64,000 bases of DNA from Natronolimnohabitans innermongolicus JCM 12255 (GCF_000337215.1 NZ_AOHZ01000002.1:1-64000), one strand, 5' to 3'; shown: positions 53,505-61,754, counted from the first letter of the stretch. Made by a program: numbers and translations. The notes: generated from the letters alone by a model not told the origin.

Positions 53505-54551
53505 ATGCATACGGGATTCGATTACGACGTTGCAGTCGTCGGTGGCGGACCCGCTGGGTTGACGAGTGCGCTGTACACGACACGGCTGGGACTCGATACA
53601 GTGGTCATCGACCGTGGCGGTGGACGTGCCGCAATGATGCAAGAGACGCACAACGTGATCGGTATCACGGAAGAGACATCGGGCAACGAACTGCTACAGA
53701 CCGCCCGCGAACAGGTACAGGGATATGGTGCCGACGTCGAACGGGGGTTCGTCGAGTCGGTGACGCCACTCGGCGAGGGGGCCGATGACGGCTTCCGCGT
53801 CGAGACGGATGCTGAATCCTATCGGGTCTCTCGGGTCGTTCTCGCAACGGGCTTTGCCGACAAACGGCCCGATCCACCGCTCCCGCCGACCGGTCGGGGA
53901 CTGCACTACTGCCTCCTCTGTGATGCCTTCATGTTCGTCGACGAACCGGTCTACGTGATGGGGGCGGGCGAGGCTGGTGCACACGTCGCGATGATCCTGT
54001 TGAACTTCACCGACGACGTCGACCTGCTCACCCGGGGCGAGGACCCGTCCTGGAGCGACGAGACGGCGACGATGCTCGAGTACCACCCTGTCGATGTCGT
54101 CACTGCAGAAATTACAGGGATGAACAAGAGCGACGACGGCTGGCTCGAATCCTTCGAGTTCGAAGACGGGCAGGTTCGTGCCTACAGCGGCGGCTTCCCA
54201 ATGTATGGTTCAGACTACCACGACGAGGTCGTCGAAGGACTCGACATAGAGCGCACCGAGGACGGTTCCGTCGCCGTCGACGACCACGGCCAAACGTCGG
54301 TCGACGGCGTCTACGCGGTCGGTGACCTCACGCCGGGATACAGCCAGATCCCGGTTGCGATGGGCGAAGGCGCAATCGCCGGCATTACCATCCACAAAGA
54401 ACTACGAGCATTTCCGCGTTCACTCGAGGAGTTCGAGACGGAGGGTTCGGTTACTGATGCGGACGTGCCGGCACTCTCCGCTGAACTCGCCACAACGGCA
54501 GTCGAACACGACGGTCACGCACACTCTCCGGACGACCCTGATACCAAGTAA
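53505..54551 (+). CDS. Thioredoxin-reductase-like FAD/NAD(P) flavoprotein
   Basis: 348 residues. FAD loop VAVVGGGPAGLTSALYTTRLGL; redox pair CLLC in GLHYCLLCDAFMF (takes the place of the CAxC of thioredoxin reductases); NADP loop VYVMGAGEAGAHVAMILL; C-terminal FAD motif VDGVYAVGDLTPGYSQIPVAMGEGAIAGI. The family reduces a thioredoxin or other disulfide; in this island it may recycle the one-Cys peroxiredoxin or a persulfide carrier. The LC residues between the Cys and the missing NADPH arginines hint at altered cofactor use, which is inference. Confidence 0.85.
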   Translation: MHTGFDYDVAVVGGGPAGLTSALYTTRLGLDTVVIDRGGGRAAMMQETHNVIGITEETSGNELLQTAREQVQGYGADVERGFVESVTPLGEGADDGFRVETDAESYRVSRVVLATGFADKRPDPPLPPTGRGLHYCLLCDAFMFVDEPVYVMGAGEAGAHVAMILLNFTDDVDLLTRGEDPSWSDETATMLEYHPVDVVTAEITGMNKSDDGWLESFEFEDGQVRAYSGGFPMYGSDYHDEVVEGLDIERTEDGSVAVDDHGQTSVDGVYAVGDLTPGYSQIPVAMGEGAIAGITIHKELRAFPRSLEEFETEGSVTDADVPALSAELATTAVEHDGHAHSPDDPDTK

Positions 54552-54640
54552 CATTCTAGTGTCGGCAACTTCTGTCCCTTCTTGCCCCGAGTTCGCCACA
54601 GACTGCCCGAAAGGACCAATTATTCTGGCTGCTCGAAGTC

Positions 54641-54648
54641 TTAATATT
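54641..54648 (+). promoter_or_regulatory. TATA-like box before the rhodanese-MBL gene
   Basis: TTAATATT lies 24-31 nt before the ATG at 54672. Confidence 0.45.
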
Positions 54649-54671
54649 GGGCAGTTCGAGGTTTGTACTGT

Positions 54672-55847
54672 ATGCCAGAGGCCATTTCGGCAGCAGAGCT
54701 ACGAGACCGAATCGAAGCTGACAATCTTGACGTGCTCTTCGACACGCGAGCACCGGAAGACTACGAGGATTGGCGCATCGCCGAGGCTGAAAACGTCGAG
54801 TACTCCGGTAGTGACGACGAACTCGTTGGTGACTTCGACCCCGAAGCGTACGACACGAACGACGAGATCGTCGTCACGTGTGCAACGGGGCGCTCGGCTG
54901 GCAAGTTCGCCGCGTACCTCGATGAAGTCGAGGGATTCGAGAACGTCGCCCACGTCGAGGGTGGGATGGAAGACTGGAGCCTGGTCTACGATGTTGTCCC
55001 AATCGCAACCACGCGGGATGACCTCGAACTCCTCCAGTTGCAGCGTCGTGCGAAAGGGTGTCTGGGCTACCTGATCGGTTCGAAGCGCACCGGTAAGGCC
55101 GCCCTCGTCGACGTCACCCGCGCGACCGACGCCTTCGAGGACGCTGCCGCCGAACGCGGCTACGAGATCGAGCGGGTATTCGACACCCACATCCACGCCG
55201 ATCACATCTCCGCGGGCCGAATCGTAGCCGAGAAGTACGGCGTTCCGTACCATCTCGGCGAGCCCGCCAACACGCGTGACCCACAGTTCGAGTTCGACGG
55301 CCTCGAGCCCAACGAGACCGTCTCGGTCGGCGACGTGTCGATCAAGGCGGTCCATACGCCGGGTCACACGACCGGTATGACCGCCTATCTCGTCGAGGAC
55401 GAGGCACTGCTGACCGGCGACACCCTGTTCGTCGAATCGATCGGTCGCACCGAACTCCAGTTCGCCGGCGAGGACGCCAAATCCGGCGCCCGCGTCCAGT
55501 ACGAGACGCTCCACCACAAGATCGGGACGCTGCCCGACCACGTCAAGATCCTGCCCGGACACTTCTCGCTGACCAACTGCGGCGAGTACATCGACGTCGA
55601 ACCCGGCATGCCCATGTTCTCGACCGTCGGCGAGATCTGGGCGAAAAACGAGATCATCCAGCTCGAGGAAGACGCGTTCGTCGAACACATGTTCGATAAC
55701 CTCCCGTCCAAGCCCCCGAACTACGAGAAGGTCATCGAGACGAACCTCGGCGTCTACGAACCCAACAGCGAAGACGAGCGCAACGAACTCGAGCTCGGTC
55801 CCAACCGCTGTGCCGCGACCGAAGACAGCGCCGTCGCTGACGATTAA
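54672..55847 (+). CDS. Rhodanese-MBL fusion, persulfide dioxygenase type
   Basis: 391 residues from the ATG at 54672. N-terminal rhodanese (about 1-110) with VVTCATGRSAGKFAAYL carrying the active cysteine. The metallo-beta-lactamase domain (about 125-330) has VFDTHIHADHISAGRIVA, AVHTPGHTTGMTAYL, LLTGDTLFV and ILPGHFSL, the ETHE1/persulfide dioxygenase pattern. It should oxidise glutathione-type or other persulfides to sulfite. The rhodanese-first order differs from the MBL-first order of several bacterial fusions. A tail of about 60 residues (EYIDVEPGMPMFST onward) ends in KPPNYEKVIETNLGVYEP, seen in many MBL sulfurtransferases. No promoter-to-gene gap problems. Confidence 0.88.
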   Translation: MPEAISAAELRDRIEADNLDVLFDTRAPEDYEDWRIAEAENVEYSGSDDELVGDFDPEAYDTNDEIVVTCATGRSAGKFAAYLDEVEGFENVAHVEGGMEDWSLVYDVVPIATTRDDLELLQLQRRAKGCLGYLIGSKRTGKAALVDVTRATDAFEDAAAERGYEIERVFDTHIHADHISAGRIVAEKYGVPYHLGEPANTRDPQFEFDGLEPNETVSVGDVSIKAVHTPGHTTGMTAYLVEDEALLTGDTLFVESIGRTELQFAGEDAKSGARVQYETLHHKIGTLPDHVKILPGHFSLTNCGEYIDVEPGMPMFSTVGEIWAKNEIIQLEEDAFVEHMFDNLPSKPPNYEKVIETNLGVYEPNSEDERNELELGPNRCAATEDSAVADD

Positions 55848-55874
55848 TTCGAGGACACGCCTATCTACACGACT

Positions 55875-56012
55875 ATGATCGGAATCGAAGGGGGAGTTAC
55901 CGGCGCGTTCGCTGTCGTCGGTTTCATCCTCGTACAGGCGATCGCCCTCTACGTCGCCTACGGCTGGCTCGAGTCGATCGTCGAGACGATCCGCTCCGAC
56001 AAGGTGAACTAA
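55875..56012 (+). CDS. 45-residue single-span membrane peptide (DUF7512-like)
   Basis: 45 residues: one membrane helix (GAFAVVGFILVQAIALYVAYGWL), then a short basic/acidic end (ESIVETIRSDKVN). Coding is supported by position: 27 nt after the MBL gene stop and 3 nt before the TSUP start. I recall haloarchaeal peptides of this type beside TSUP and sulfur genes, but could not check. It may be an accessory subunit of the exporter. Confidence 0.7.
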   Translation: MIGIEGGVTGAFAVVGFILVQAIALYVAYGWLESIVETIRSDKVN

Positions 56013-56015
56013 TCG

Positions 56016-57056
56016 ATGGAGATACTCGGACTCAGCCTGCCGCTGCTCGCGTTGTTCGTGAGCTTCGGCTTCATGGTCGGGGTGCTGTTCGGCTTCTTCG
56101 GGATGGGCGGGTCGTTCCTGATCACGCCGACCCTGTTGATCCTCGACTACCCCGCCTCGGTCGCGATCGGCAGCGGGCTGGCGTTTTACTTCGGCACCTC
56201 CGTCATCGCCGTGTTGAAACACTACGACATCGGCCAGGTCGACTACAAGCTGGGTGCGATCCTCTTCGTCGTCCTTTCGGTCGGGATCGAACTCGGCAGT
56301 CGGCTCGTCTTCGCCCTCGAGGCGCTGGGTATCGCCGAACTCGTCACGGGCATCGCATACATCGTCCTGCTCGCTGGGATCGGTGCGCTGTTCCTGCGAC
56401 GCGCCTACAACCTCGAGGACGACGGGAACGACGCAGACGATGCAGACGATGCAGACGATTCGGACGACGAGAACCCAGCGATCGGACAGAAGATCCAGTC
56501 GTACAACGTGCCACCAATGATCTCGTTGACCTCCGGCGGTCGAGCCTCGGTGTGGACGATCTCCGGCGCAGGCGGCGGCGTCGGTCTCGTCTCGGGGCTG
56601 ATCGGCGTCGGTGGCGGCTTCATCCGCATGCCCGCCATCCACTACCTGATCGGCACACCCCTGACGGCCGCGGTTGGGACGAGCCTGTTCGCCGGGCTGT
56701 TCTCGGGTGCGTTCGGGACCTTCACCTACGGCATGTCCGGCAGCGTCGACCTGACGGTCGTCTCGCTGTTGCTGGTCGGCAGCGCCCTCGGCGCCAAGAT
56801 CGGTTCCGCGGCGACGACGATCGTCGAGGAGAACGACGTGATCGTCTACTTCGGGCTCATGATGGTGTTTGCCAGTATCGGTATCGCGCTTTCCGAACTC
56901 TCCGACTGGCTCGGCACCGGTTCGCTCGAGGTCGTGAGCGTCTTCCTGTTGGTCGGATCGTCGTTTTTCGTCGCCGCGATGATCCTCTACCAGGTCGTTC
57001 AGCAAACCGGATCGGACGAATCACACGCGCAAACGACTCTTGACGGAGGCGACTGA
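56016..57056 (+). CDS. TauE/SafE (TSUP) family sulfite/sulfur-compound exporter
   Basis: 346 residues with eight to nine membrane segments in two repeats, each starting with the family motif (FGFFGMGGSFLITPTLLIL; LIGVGGGFIRMPAIHYLIG). The family exports sulfite, sulfoacetate or other organosulfur anions, and thiosulfate uptake is known for YeeE-type relatives only. A cytoplasmic loop (about 134-160) holds an Asp-rich repeat coded by a 9-bp microsatellite. Position after the rhodanese-MBL gene suggests export of the sulfite it makes. Confidence 0.87.
   Translation: MEILGLSLPLLALFVSFGFMVGVLFGFFGMGGSFLITPTLLILDYPASVAIGSGLAFYFGTSVIAVLKHYDIGQVDYKLGAILFVVLSVGIELGSRLVFALEALGIAELVTGIAYIVLLAGIGALFLRRAYNLEDDGNDADDADDADDSDDENPAIGQKIQSYNVPPMISLTSGGRASVWTISGAGGGVGLVSGLIGVGGGFIRMPAIHYLIGTPLTAAVGTSLFAGLFSGAFGTFTYGMSGSVDLTVVSLLLVGSALGAKIGSAATTIVEENDVIVYFGLMMVFASIGIALSELSDWLGTGSLEVVSVFLLVGSSFFVAAMILYQVVQQTGSDESHAQTTLDGGD
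56433..56459 (+). repeat. 9-bp microsatellite in the TSUP gene
   Basis: GCAGACGAT three times in tandem (56433-56441, 56442-56450, 56451-56459), coding ADD three times. In frame, so copy number changes would alter only an acidic loop. Confidence 0.85.
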
Positions 57057-57087
57057 TGTCTCCGCGGGGACGACAGCACAGGGTTGC

Positions 57088-57195
57088 TACTACCGGACAA
57101 CAGCCAGCATACACCCGATCGCGTCTCGGCATCTGTCGCGTCTCGCGACGGCGTCTCGAGTGCGATCGGCGTATGCATCGTGTTGTCCGGCAGTA
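57088..57195. repeat. Intergenic inverted-repeat unit A
   Basis: 108 bp between the TSUP stop and the antiporter start. Left arm 57088-57122 (TACTACCGGACAACAGCCAG..) pairs almost base for base over ~34 nt with the right arm 57162-57195 (..GTTGTCCGGCAGTA), with three or four mismatches or bulges. It contains no frame of note. First of four related units (A-D). Confidence 0.85.
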
Positions 57196-57243
57196 TGAAC
57201 TACTCGGGGCCACCGACACCGCACTGCTGCGTGGTTCGCCGTG

Positions 57244-59094
57244 ATGCTCGTCGCAATCGTTGCGCTGATCCTGACACTGGGTGTCGCCTCCCGGGTCCTC
57301 GCGGATCGGCTCCGGATTCCGAGCGTCCTCTTTCTGATCTTCGCGGGGATCGCTATCGGTCCCGAACTGCTCGGATTGGTCACCCAGGAGACGTTCGGAG
57401 ACGGGCTCTCGGCGATGGTCGGTGTCAGCGTCGCGATCATCCTCTTTGAGGGCGGCTACCACCTTCGCTTCGAGAAGCTGCGTGAGAGCCCACGGGCACT
57501 GACGCGGATGGTGACGGTAGGAGCAGCGATAACCTGGCTCGGGGCGGCCGCCGCCGTCGTTGTCTTCCTCGAGACGAGTATCGAAGTCGGGTTGTTAGTC
57601 GGTGCGTTGCTGATCGCGACGGGGCCGACGGTGATCGGGCCGGTTCTACAGGTCGTCACCGTCCGTGACCACGTCGCCGCCGTCCTCGAGGGCAAAGGCG
57701 TGATCAACGACGTGACCGCAGCGATCCTGGTGGTCGTCGTCTTCGAAGTGTTGATCGCCGGCGATGGCGGTCTCACACACCTCGTCGCGGACTTCGCGTT
57801 GCGGCTGGGTGTCGGGCTGTCGATCGGCACACTCGTCTCCGGAGTGGTATGGCTGGTGCTCACGCGGTCGAACCTCACGCCCAGAACCGGTCCGTTACAC
57901 GCCCGACTAATCGTCCTCGCGGGGATCGTCGTCGCCTACGGTGGCGCGGAACTCGTCGCCCACGAGACGGGGATCGCCGCGGCTGCGATGGCTGGCTTCG
58001 TCCTTGGTAACGTCGATCTCCCCCATCACGAAGACGTGATCGACTTCCTCGACGACCTTTCGGTGGTCGTGTTGTCCTTCGTCTTCGTCGCACTGGCGGC
58101 GCTGATCGACTTCGCGGACATCCGCACACTCGGGCTGGCCGGACTCGCCATCGTCGTCGCGATTACGCTGGTGTTACGACCGGCTGTGATCTACCTGTCG
58201 ACGACCAGCGAGCGCTTTACCCGCAGCGAACGGCTCTTCCTCTCGGCGGTCGGTCCACGGGGGATCATCCCCGCAAGCGTCGCGACGCTGTTTGCCGTCG
58301 AACTGCAGGCACTCGGTCGCCCCCAGGAGGCCCAACTGCTCGCCGGGACGGTCTTTCTGATCATCTTCGCGACGGTCGTCCTCCAGGCCGGCCTCGCACG
58401 ACAGATCGCGAACTATCTCGAGGTGTCACCAATGCGTACGATACTCGTCGGCGGGGGCCGAGTTGGCCTCTCGCTCGCAGAACGGCTCGAACAGGACGGA
58501 GAGAACGTACTACTCGTCGACCCCGACCCCGATGCGGTCGAAACGGCCCGCAAGCGCGGCTTGCGGGCGCTCGAGGGCGACGGCACCGATGCCGACGTCC
58601 TCGAGAAGGCTGGGGCGTCGAACGCGAAGACGGTAATCGCCACGACGCCGGACGACGACGTCAACCTGCTGGTCTGCCAGCTCGCGAAGACGACCTTCGA
58701 CGTCGAGAAGGTCGCCTCGCGGGTCAACCAGCCGGAGAACGTCGACGCCTTCGAGTCACTCGGCGTCCGAGCGATCGATCTCTCGATGGCGACCGCCTGG
58801 TCCCTCGAGAACGTCCTCGAGCGACCGTCGCTGTCGGCGTGGATGAACGAACTGGGCCGCACCGGCGACGTGCAGGAGATCGAGGTCACCGCGTCGGATC
58901 TCGTCGAAAAAACGATCGCCGATGTCAACGCCGAAATCCCCGACGGCTGTATCGTCGGGCTGCTCACCCACCAGGACGGGACGACGGAAGTCCCGACCGG
59001 CGATCACCGACTCCGGGACGGCGACCGCGTGACATTCCTCGGGCAGACGGCGGCCGTCGACCGGGCCATCAAGCGGTTCCATCCCCACGATTGA
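57244..59094 (+). CDS. Cation:proton antiporter (CPA2/KefB-like) with TrkA-N and TrkA-C domains
   Basis: About 616 residues; a GTG one codon earlier is an alternative start. Ten to twelve membrane segments fill residues 1-385 (GVASRVLADRLRIPSVLFLIFAGIAIGPELLGL; TGPTVIGPVLQVV, with the family's acidic motif KGVINDVTAAIL). A TrkA-N domain follows (MRTILVGGGRVGLSLAERL, VDPDPDAVETARKRG) and a TrkA-C domain at the end (VTASDLVEKTIADVNAEIPDG). It likely exchanges K+ or Na+ for H+ and is gated by nucleotide. Role in the island may be pH or redox (electrophile) protection. Confidence 0.88.
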   Translation: MLVAIVALILTLGVASRVLADRLRIPSVLFLIFAGIAIGPELLGLVTQETFGDGLSAMVGVSVAIILFEGGYHLRFEKLRESPRALTRMVTVGAAITWLGAAAAVVVFLETSIEVGLLVGALLIATGPTVIGPVLQVVTVRDHVAAVLEGKGVINDVTAAILVVVVFEVLIAGDGGLTHLVADFALRLGVGLSIGTLVSGVVWLVLTRSNLTPRTGPLHARLIVLAGIVVAYGGAELVAHETGIAAAAMAGFVLGNVDLPHHEDVIDFLDDLSVVVLSFVFVALAALIDFADIRTLGLAGLAIVVAITLVLRPAVIYLSTTSERFTRSERLFLSAVGPRGIIPASVATLFAVELQALGRPQEAQLLAGTVFLIIFATVVLQAGLARQIANYLEVSPMRTILVGGGRVGLSLAERLEQDGENVLLVDPDPDAVETARKRGLRALEGDGTDADVLEKAGASNAKTVIATTPDDDVNLLVCQLAKTTFDVEKVASRVNQPENVDAFESLGVRAIDLSMATAWSLENVLERPSLSAWMNELGRTGDVQEIEVTASDLVEKTIADVNAEIPDGCIVGLLTHQDGTTEVPTGDHRLRDGDRVTFLGQTAAVDRAIKRFHPHD

Positions 59095-59291
59095 CCGTCC
59101 ACTCCCGACCGGCCTATGATGGACGCCTCAGTCGGCCAGGCAACCGGTACTCAGATGCGCCGACACGACCACCGTCATGGTCCAGACCCCACGATTTCAG
59201 GCAGACAGAACGGCTCCGGCGGCTGTTGACGAACTCCCTGTTTAACTGACGGCTGCCGACCGTCCCACGGCTATCCGTCACGAACCCTTTT

Positions 59292-59369
59292 TATTGTCGG
59301 ACAGCAGTCGCTGAAGCGGGTTCGCCGGACGGGCGCGGCGACTGCGCACACTCGTTCTGTCCGGCAGTA
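59292..59369. repeat. Intergenic inverted-repeat unit B
   Basis: 78 bp downstream of the antiporter gene. Ends TATTGTCGGACAG... and ...CTGTCCGGCAGTA are inverted copies of each other; inside, GCAGTCGC and GCGACTGC make a second 8-bp stem. The ends match those of units A, C and D. Confidence 0.8.
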
Positions 59370-59467
59370 TGACCGCCGGTCGGGACCCCTCGCGTCCTCG
59401 AACGATCGCCCATGGACACACCGACAGTTGGCGACGATGGCAGTCCCCGAAAACCGGTCGTACGGTC

Positions 59468-59520
59468 TCCTGTCGTCACTGACCGCCGATCACCGGCCCC
59501 GTGCTGGCGATCGGCGGTAC
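59468..59520 (+). repeat. Hairpin module, copy 1
   Basis: TCCTGTCGTCACTGACCG is followed by a stem: CCGCCGATC(A)CC at 59483-59494 and GGCGATCGGCGG at 59506-59517. A 24-bp part (59468-59491) is identical, in opposite orientation, to 61646-61669. It could be a terminator for the antiporter or part of a mobile element. Confidence 0.8.
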
Positions 59521-59521
59521 A

Positions 59522-59605
59522 TATAGTAGCTACTGAAACGGTGTACACACCGATCGCAACGCCGTCCGCCGATCGGGTATGCATCGACTTTCAGTAGCTA
59601 CTATA
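59522..59605. repeat. Inverted repeat with TATAGTAGCTACTGAAA ends
   Basis: 84 bp. TATAGTAGCTACTGAAA at 59522-59538 and its complement at 59589-59605 are perfect; further in, TACACACCGATCG and CGATCGGGTATGCAT also pair, with some mismatches. The inner part (CGATGCATAC.CCGATCG) matches the inner part of unit A although the outer ends differ. It lies 17 bp from the UspA stop. Confidence 0.85.
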
Positions 59606-59621
59606 GTTACAGTAGACCGTC

Positions 59622-60467
59622 TCAGGCGGTTCGACGCGCCGGAACGAGGAAGACGTTGCCGGCCGCGTTGGCGACGACCGATTCGGAGACGCTACCAAGC
59701 AGCAGCCGGCGAAATTTGCTTTGGCCGCGCGAACCAACCAGCGTCGTCGTCGGCTCGTGGGTCGCTTCCGCGGCGAGAATCTCGTCGGCGGGGTCGCCCA
59801 TCCGGACGTCGATTGTCGCGTCGATATCCCACTCCTCGAGTCGGTCGGTCAGCTCCTCGAGTCGCTCTTCGGGCGCGCGGTCTCCGTCGGGGCCGGGGCT
59901 GGTCTCCGTCTCCACGTGGACCAGCGTCGCCTCCTGGGCCGCGTGGCGGAGATAGGAGAACGCCTCGAAGGCCCGGTCCGCGTTCGCCGAGAAGTCAGTC
60001 GCGTACAGTAGTCGTTCGAACAGGTGTTTCTCGACGAGGTCGGGTGACTCGGTTTCGCGTTCGATGCGGTTGACGAGCAACGGCACGACCGTCGTCCGGG
60101 CGAGGTTCCGCGTCGTCGACCCGATGAGCCGGTTCTCGAGCGGACTCTTCCCGCGCGAGCCGACGATCGAGAGATCCGCGCCGACGGTCTCGGCGATCCC
60201 GTTGATTCGGCGGTGTGGCGTGCCTCGAACCACGTGTGTCTCGACATCGAATCCGACGTCCTCGATCGAGTTGCGATAGCGCCGAAGTACGCGCCTGCGC
60301 CGTTTCTCGTGGTCGATCCCGATCGTCCCGCCATGGACGTTTACCGGGACGACCGTCACGAGGTGGAGTTCGTCGACGCCGATCCGTTCGAGACAGTCGA
60401 GACAGGTTTCGGTCTCGATAGCCACTTCACTGGCTGCTGATAGTTCTGTCGCGTAGACGGATTTCAT
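59622..60467 (-). CDS. Universal stress protein, tandem UspA domains
   Basis: 281 residues in two UspA folds (about 1-145 and 146-281). Each ends in the ATP-binding GxxGxxxxxxxxGS(T/S) pattern: GSRGKSPLENRLIGSTTRNL in domain 1 and GSRGQSKFRRLLLGSVSESV in domain 2. Usp proteins are widespread in haloarchaea and respond to stress. It is convergent with the antiporter gene, with the repeat cluster between, and divergent from the HTH-10 gene. Confidence 0.9.
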   Translation of the reverse strand: MKSVYATELSAASEVAIETETCLDCLERIGVDELHLVTVVPVNVHGGTIGIDHEKRRRRVLRRYRNSIEDVGFDVETHVVRGTPHRRINGIAETVGADLSIVGSRGKSPLENRLIGSTTRNLARTTVVPLLVNRIERETESPDLVEKHLFERLLYATDFSANADRAFEAFSYLRHAAQEATLVHVETETSPGPDGDRAPEERLEELTDRLEEWDIDATIDVRMGDPADEILAAEATHEPTTTLVGSRGQSKFRRLLLGSVSESVVANAAGNVFLVPARRTA

Positions 60468-60520
60468 ACTGGTCGTTCTGGGCGGACGAATAGTATCCCT
60501 GGTGGTTCAGTTACCTAGTC

Positions 60521-60600
60521 CGCTGTCGGATTAGCTGTCGAGCGATACGGTTCTTTGTACCAACGTATCGGCAACCGTACAATAGCTCTGTCCGACAGTA
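60521..60600. repeat. Intergenic inverted-repeat unit C
   Basis: About 80 bp in the divergent UspA/HTH-10 interval. Ends CTGTCGGA and TCCGACAG are complementary, and inner parts CGATACG and CGTATCG make another 7-bp stem. The right end TGTCCGACAGTATGA differs by one base from that of A, B and D. Least perfect unit of the family. Confidence 0.7.
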
Positions 60601-60833
60601 TGAACCACCTTCCGACTGGCCGCGTTCTCGACTGACCCGGTTCGAGCAATATTTTCCGGGAGGTGGTCGATGTGAGGTCGTGACGCATCGAAAATCGTCC
60701 GGTTCGACTCATTTAGGCGTCGGAACCGGCTAGTTTCGAACGGGATGGCCACCGCTACGTTCCCCAGTCGAACGACCCCGACGTCACCGACCGTATCGAA
60801 CCGCATCCCGCCCGCGTCACCCAACCCAAAACG

Positions 60834-61598
60834 ATGAGTACGACGACAGACCGCCTTCGCGAGTTTACTTTCACGCTGACCTACGAGCCCGGGGAAGACC
60901 CGGTCGCCGACATCTTCCACGAGTATCCGAATCTCCAGGCAGCGACAATCGACGTCGCGGTCGGCCGGACGTCGTACGTTCGTCTCGTCCAGCTCACCGG
61001 CCCGCCGGCTGCGACCGATCACCTCCAGACGGTCCTCGAGGATCGTGACTATCTCCCGCGTGCGATCGGAACGGAACGGTGTTGTGGTACGAGCACGGCG
61101 TACCGGCTCGAGTGTGCCCCGAGACAGCGGCTGGTCTACGCGTACGTAGAGGACATCTGCGACTGCCACTCGATCCACAACATCGCCTCGACGTATCTCG
61201 AGCCGGGGACGGTCTTCGAGCACAGACACCGCGCCGGCCGGGAACGGTGGCGACTGCTGATGCGCTCCGATGCGGCGGTCGGCGAGCTGTTCGATCACGT
61301 CGAGGCTGCCTGTCGACCGGGTGTGACAGTCGAGATCGGACACCTCGGAGAAGCAACGGAGTGGCACGGGGACGCGTTCGTCGACGCCGACTTGACGGGC
61401 TCACAGCGGCGGGCGCTTGCACACGCCGCCGCGAACGGTTACTACGAGCGTCCGCGTCAGGTGACGATCGAAGAACTCGCAGACGAACTCGACGTTCCAA
61501 AGTCGACGCTCTCCTATCGCCTTCGAATGGCCGAGTCGAGACTCGTGAAACGCTACCTGGATCGGAACTCCGAGACCGAGCCTGGGGTGTACGCCTGA
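60834..61598 (+). CDS. HTH-10 (Bat-type) transcription regulator with a cysteine-rich sensor domain
   Basis: 254 residues. C-terminal HTH-10 domain (LTGSQRRALAHAAANGYYERPRQVTIEELADELDVPKSTLSYRLRMAESRLVKRYL), typical of bacterio-opsin activator-like regulators. The N-terminal ~190 residues form a ligand or redox domain with a cysteine cluster: Cys83, Cys84, Cys94, Cys109, Cys111 and His113 (ERCCGTST, DICDCHSIHN). This spacing suggests metal, Fe-S or thiol sensing. It lies within the repeat-rich block near cydA and the sulfur island, which it could control. Confidence 0.85.
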   Translation: MSTTTDRLREFTFTLTYEPGEDPVADIFHEYPNLQAATIDVAVGRTSYVRLVQLTGPPAATDHLQTVLEDRDYLPRAIGTERCCGTSTAYRLECAPRQRLVYAYVEDICDCHSIHNIASTYLEPGTVFEHRHRAGRERWRLLMRSDAAVGELFDHVEAACRPGVTVEIGHLGEATEWHGDAFVDADLTGSQRRALAHAAANGYYERPRQVTIEELADELDVPKSTLSYRLRMAESRLVKRYLDRNSETEPGVYA

Positions 61599-61617
61599 TA
61601 CGGACTGCTGTACCGAT

Positions 61618-61669
61618 GTCCCGCCGATCGCCGACCCCGTGTGGCGATCGGCGGTCAGTGACGACAGGA
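61618..61669 (-). repeat. Hairpin module, copy 2 (inverted)
   Basis: Same module as at 59468-59520 in opposite orientation. The stem is CCGCCGATCGCC (61621-61632) with GGCGATCGGCGG (61643-61654), perfect here, 12 bp. It begins 20 nt after the HTH-10 stop, so it can also act as its terminator. Confidence 0.85.
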
Positions 61670-61754
61670 AACTGTATGAGTGCAACTACAGCGTATCGTC
61701 GTGTGGTGTTCGACTGTTCGATGCCGTCTCATACCCGATCAGAAACGCCGTTTC

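Noticed and set aside
54699-57005. 768-codon antisense open frame over the MBL and TSUP genes
   Set aside because: No homologous domain; covers genes with clear motifs on the plus strand.
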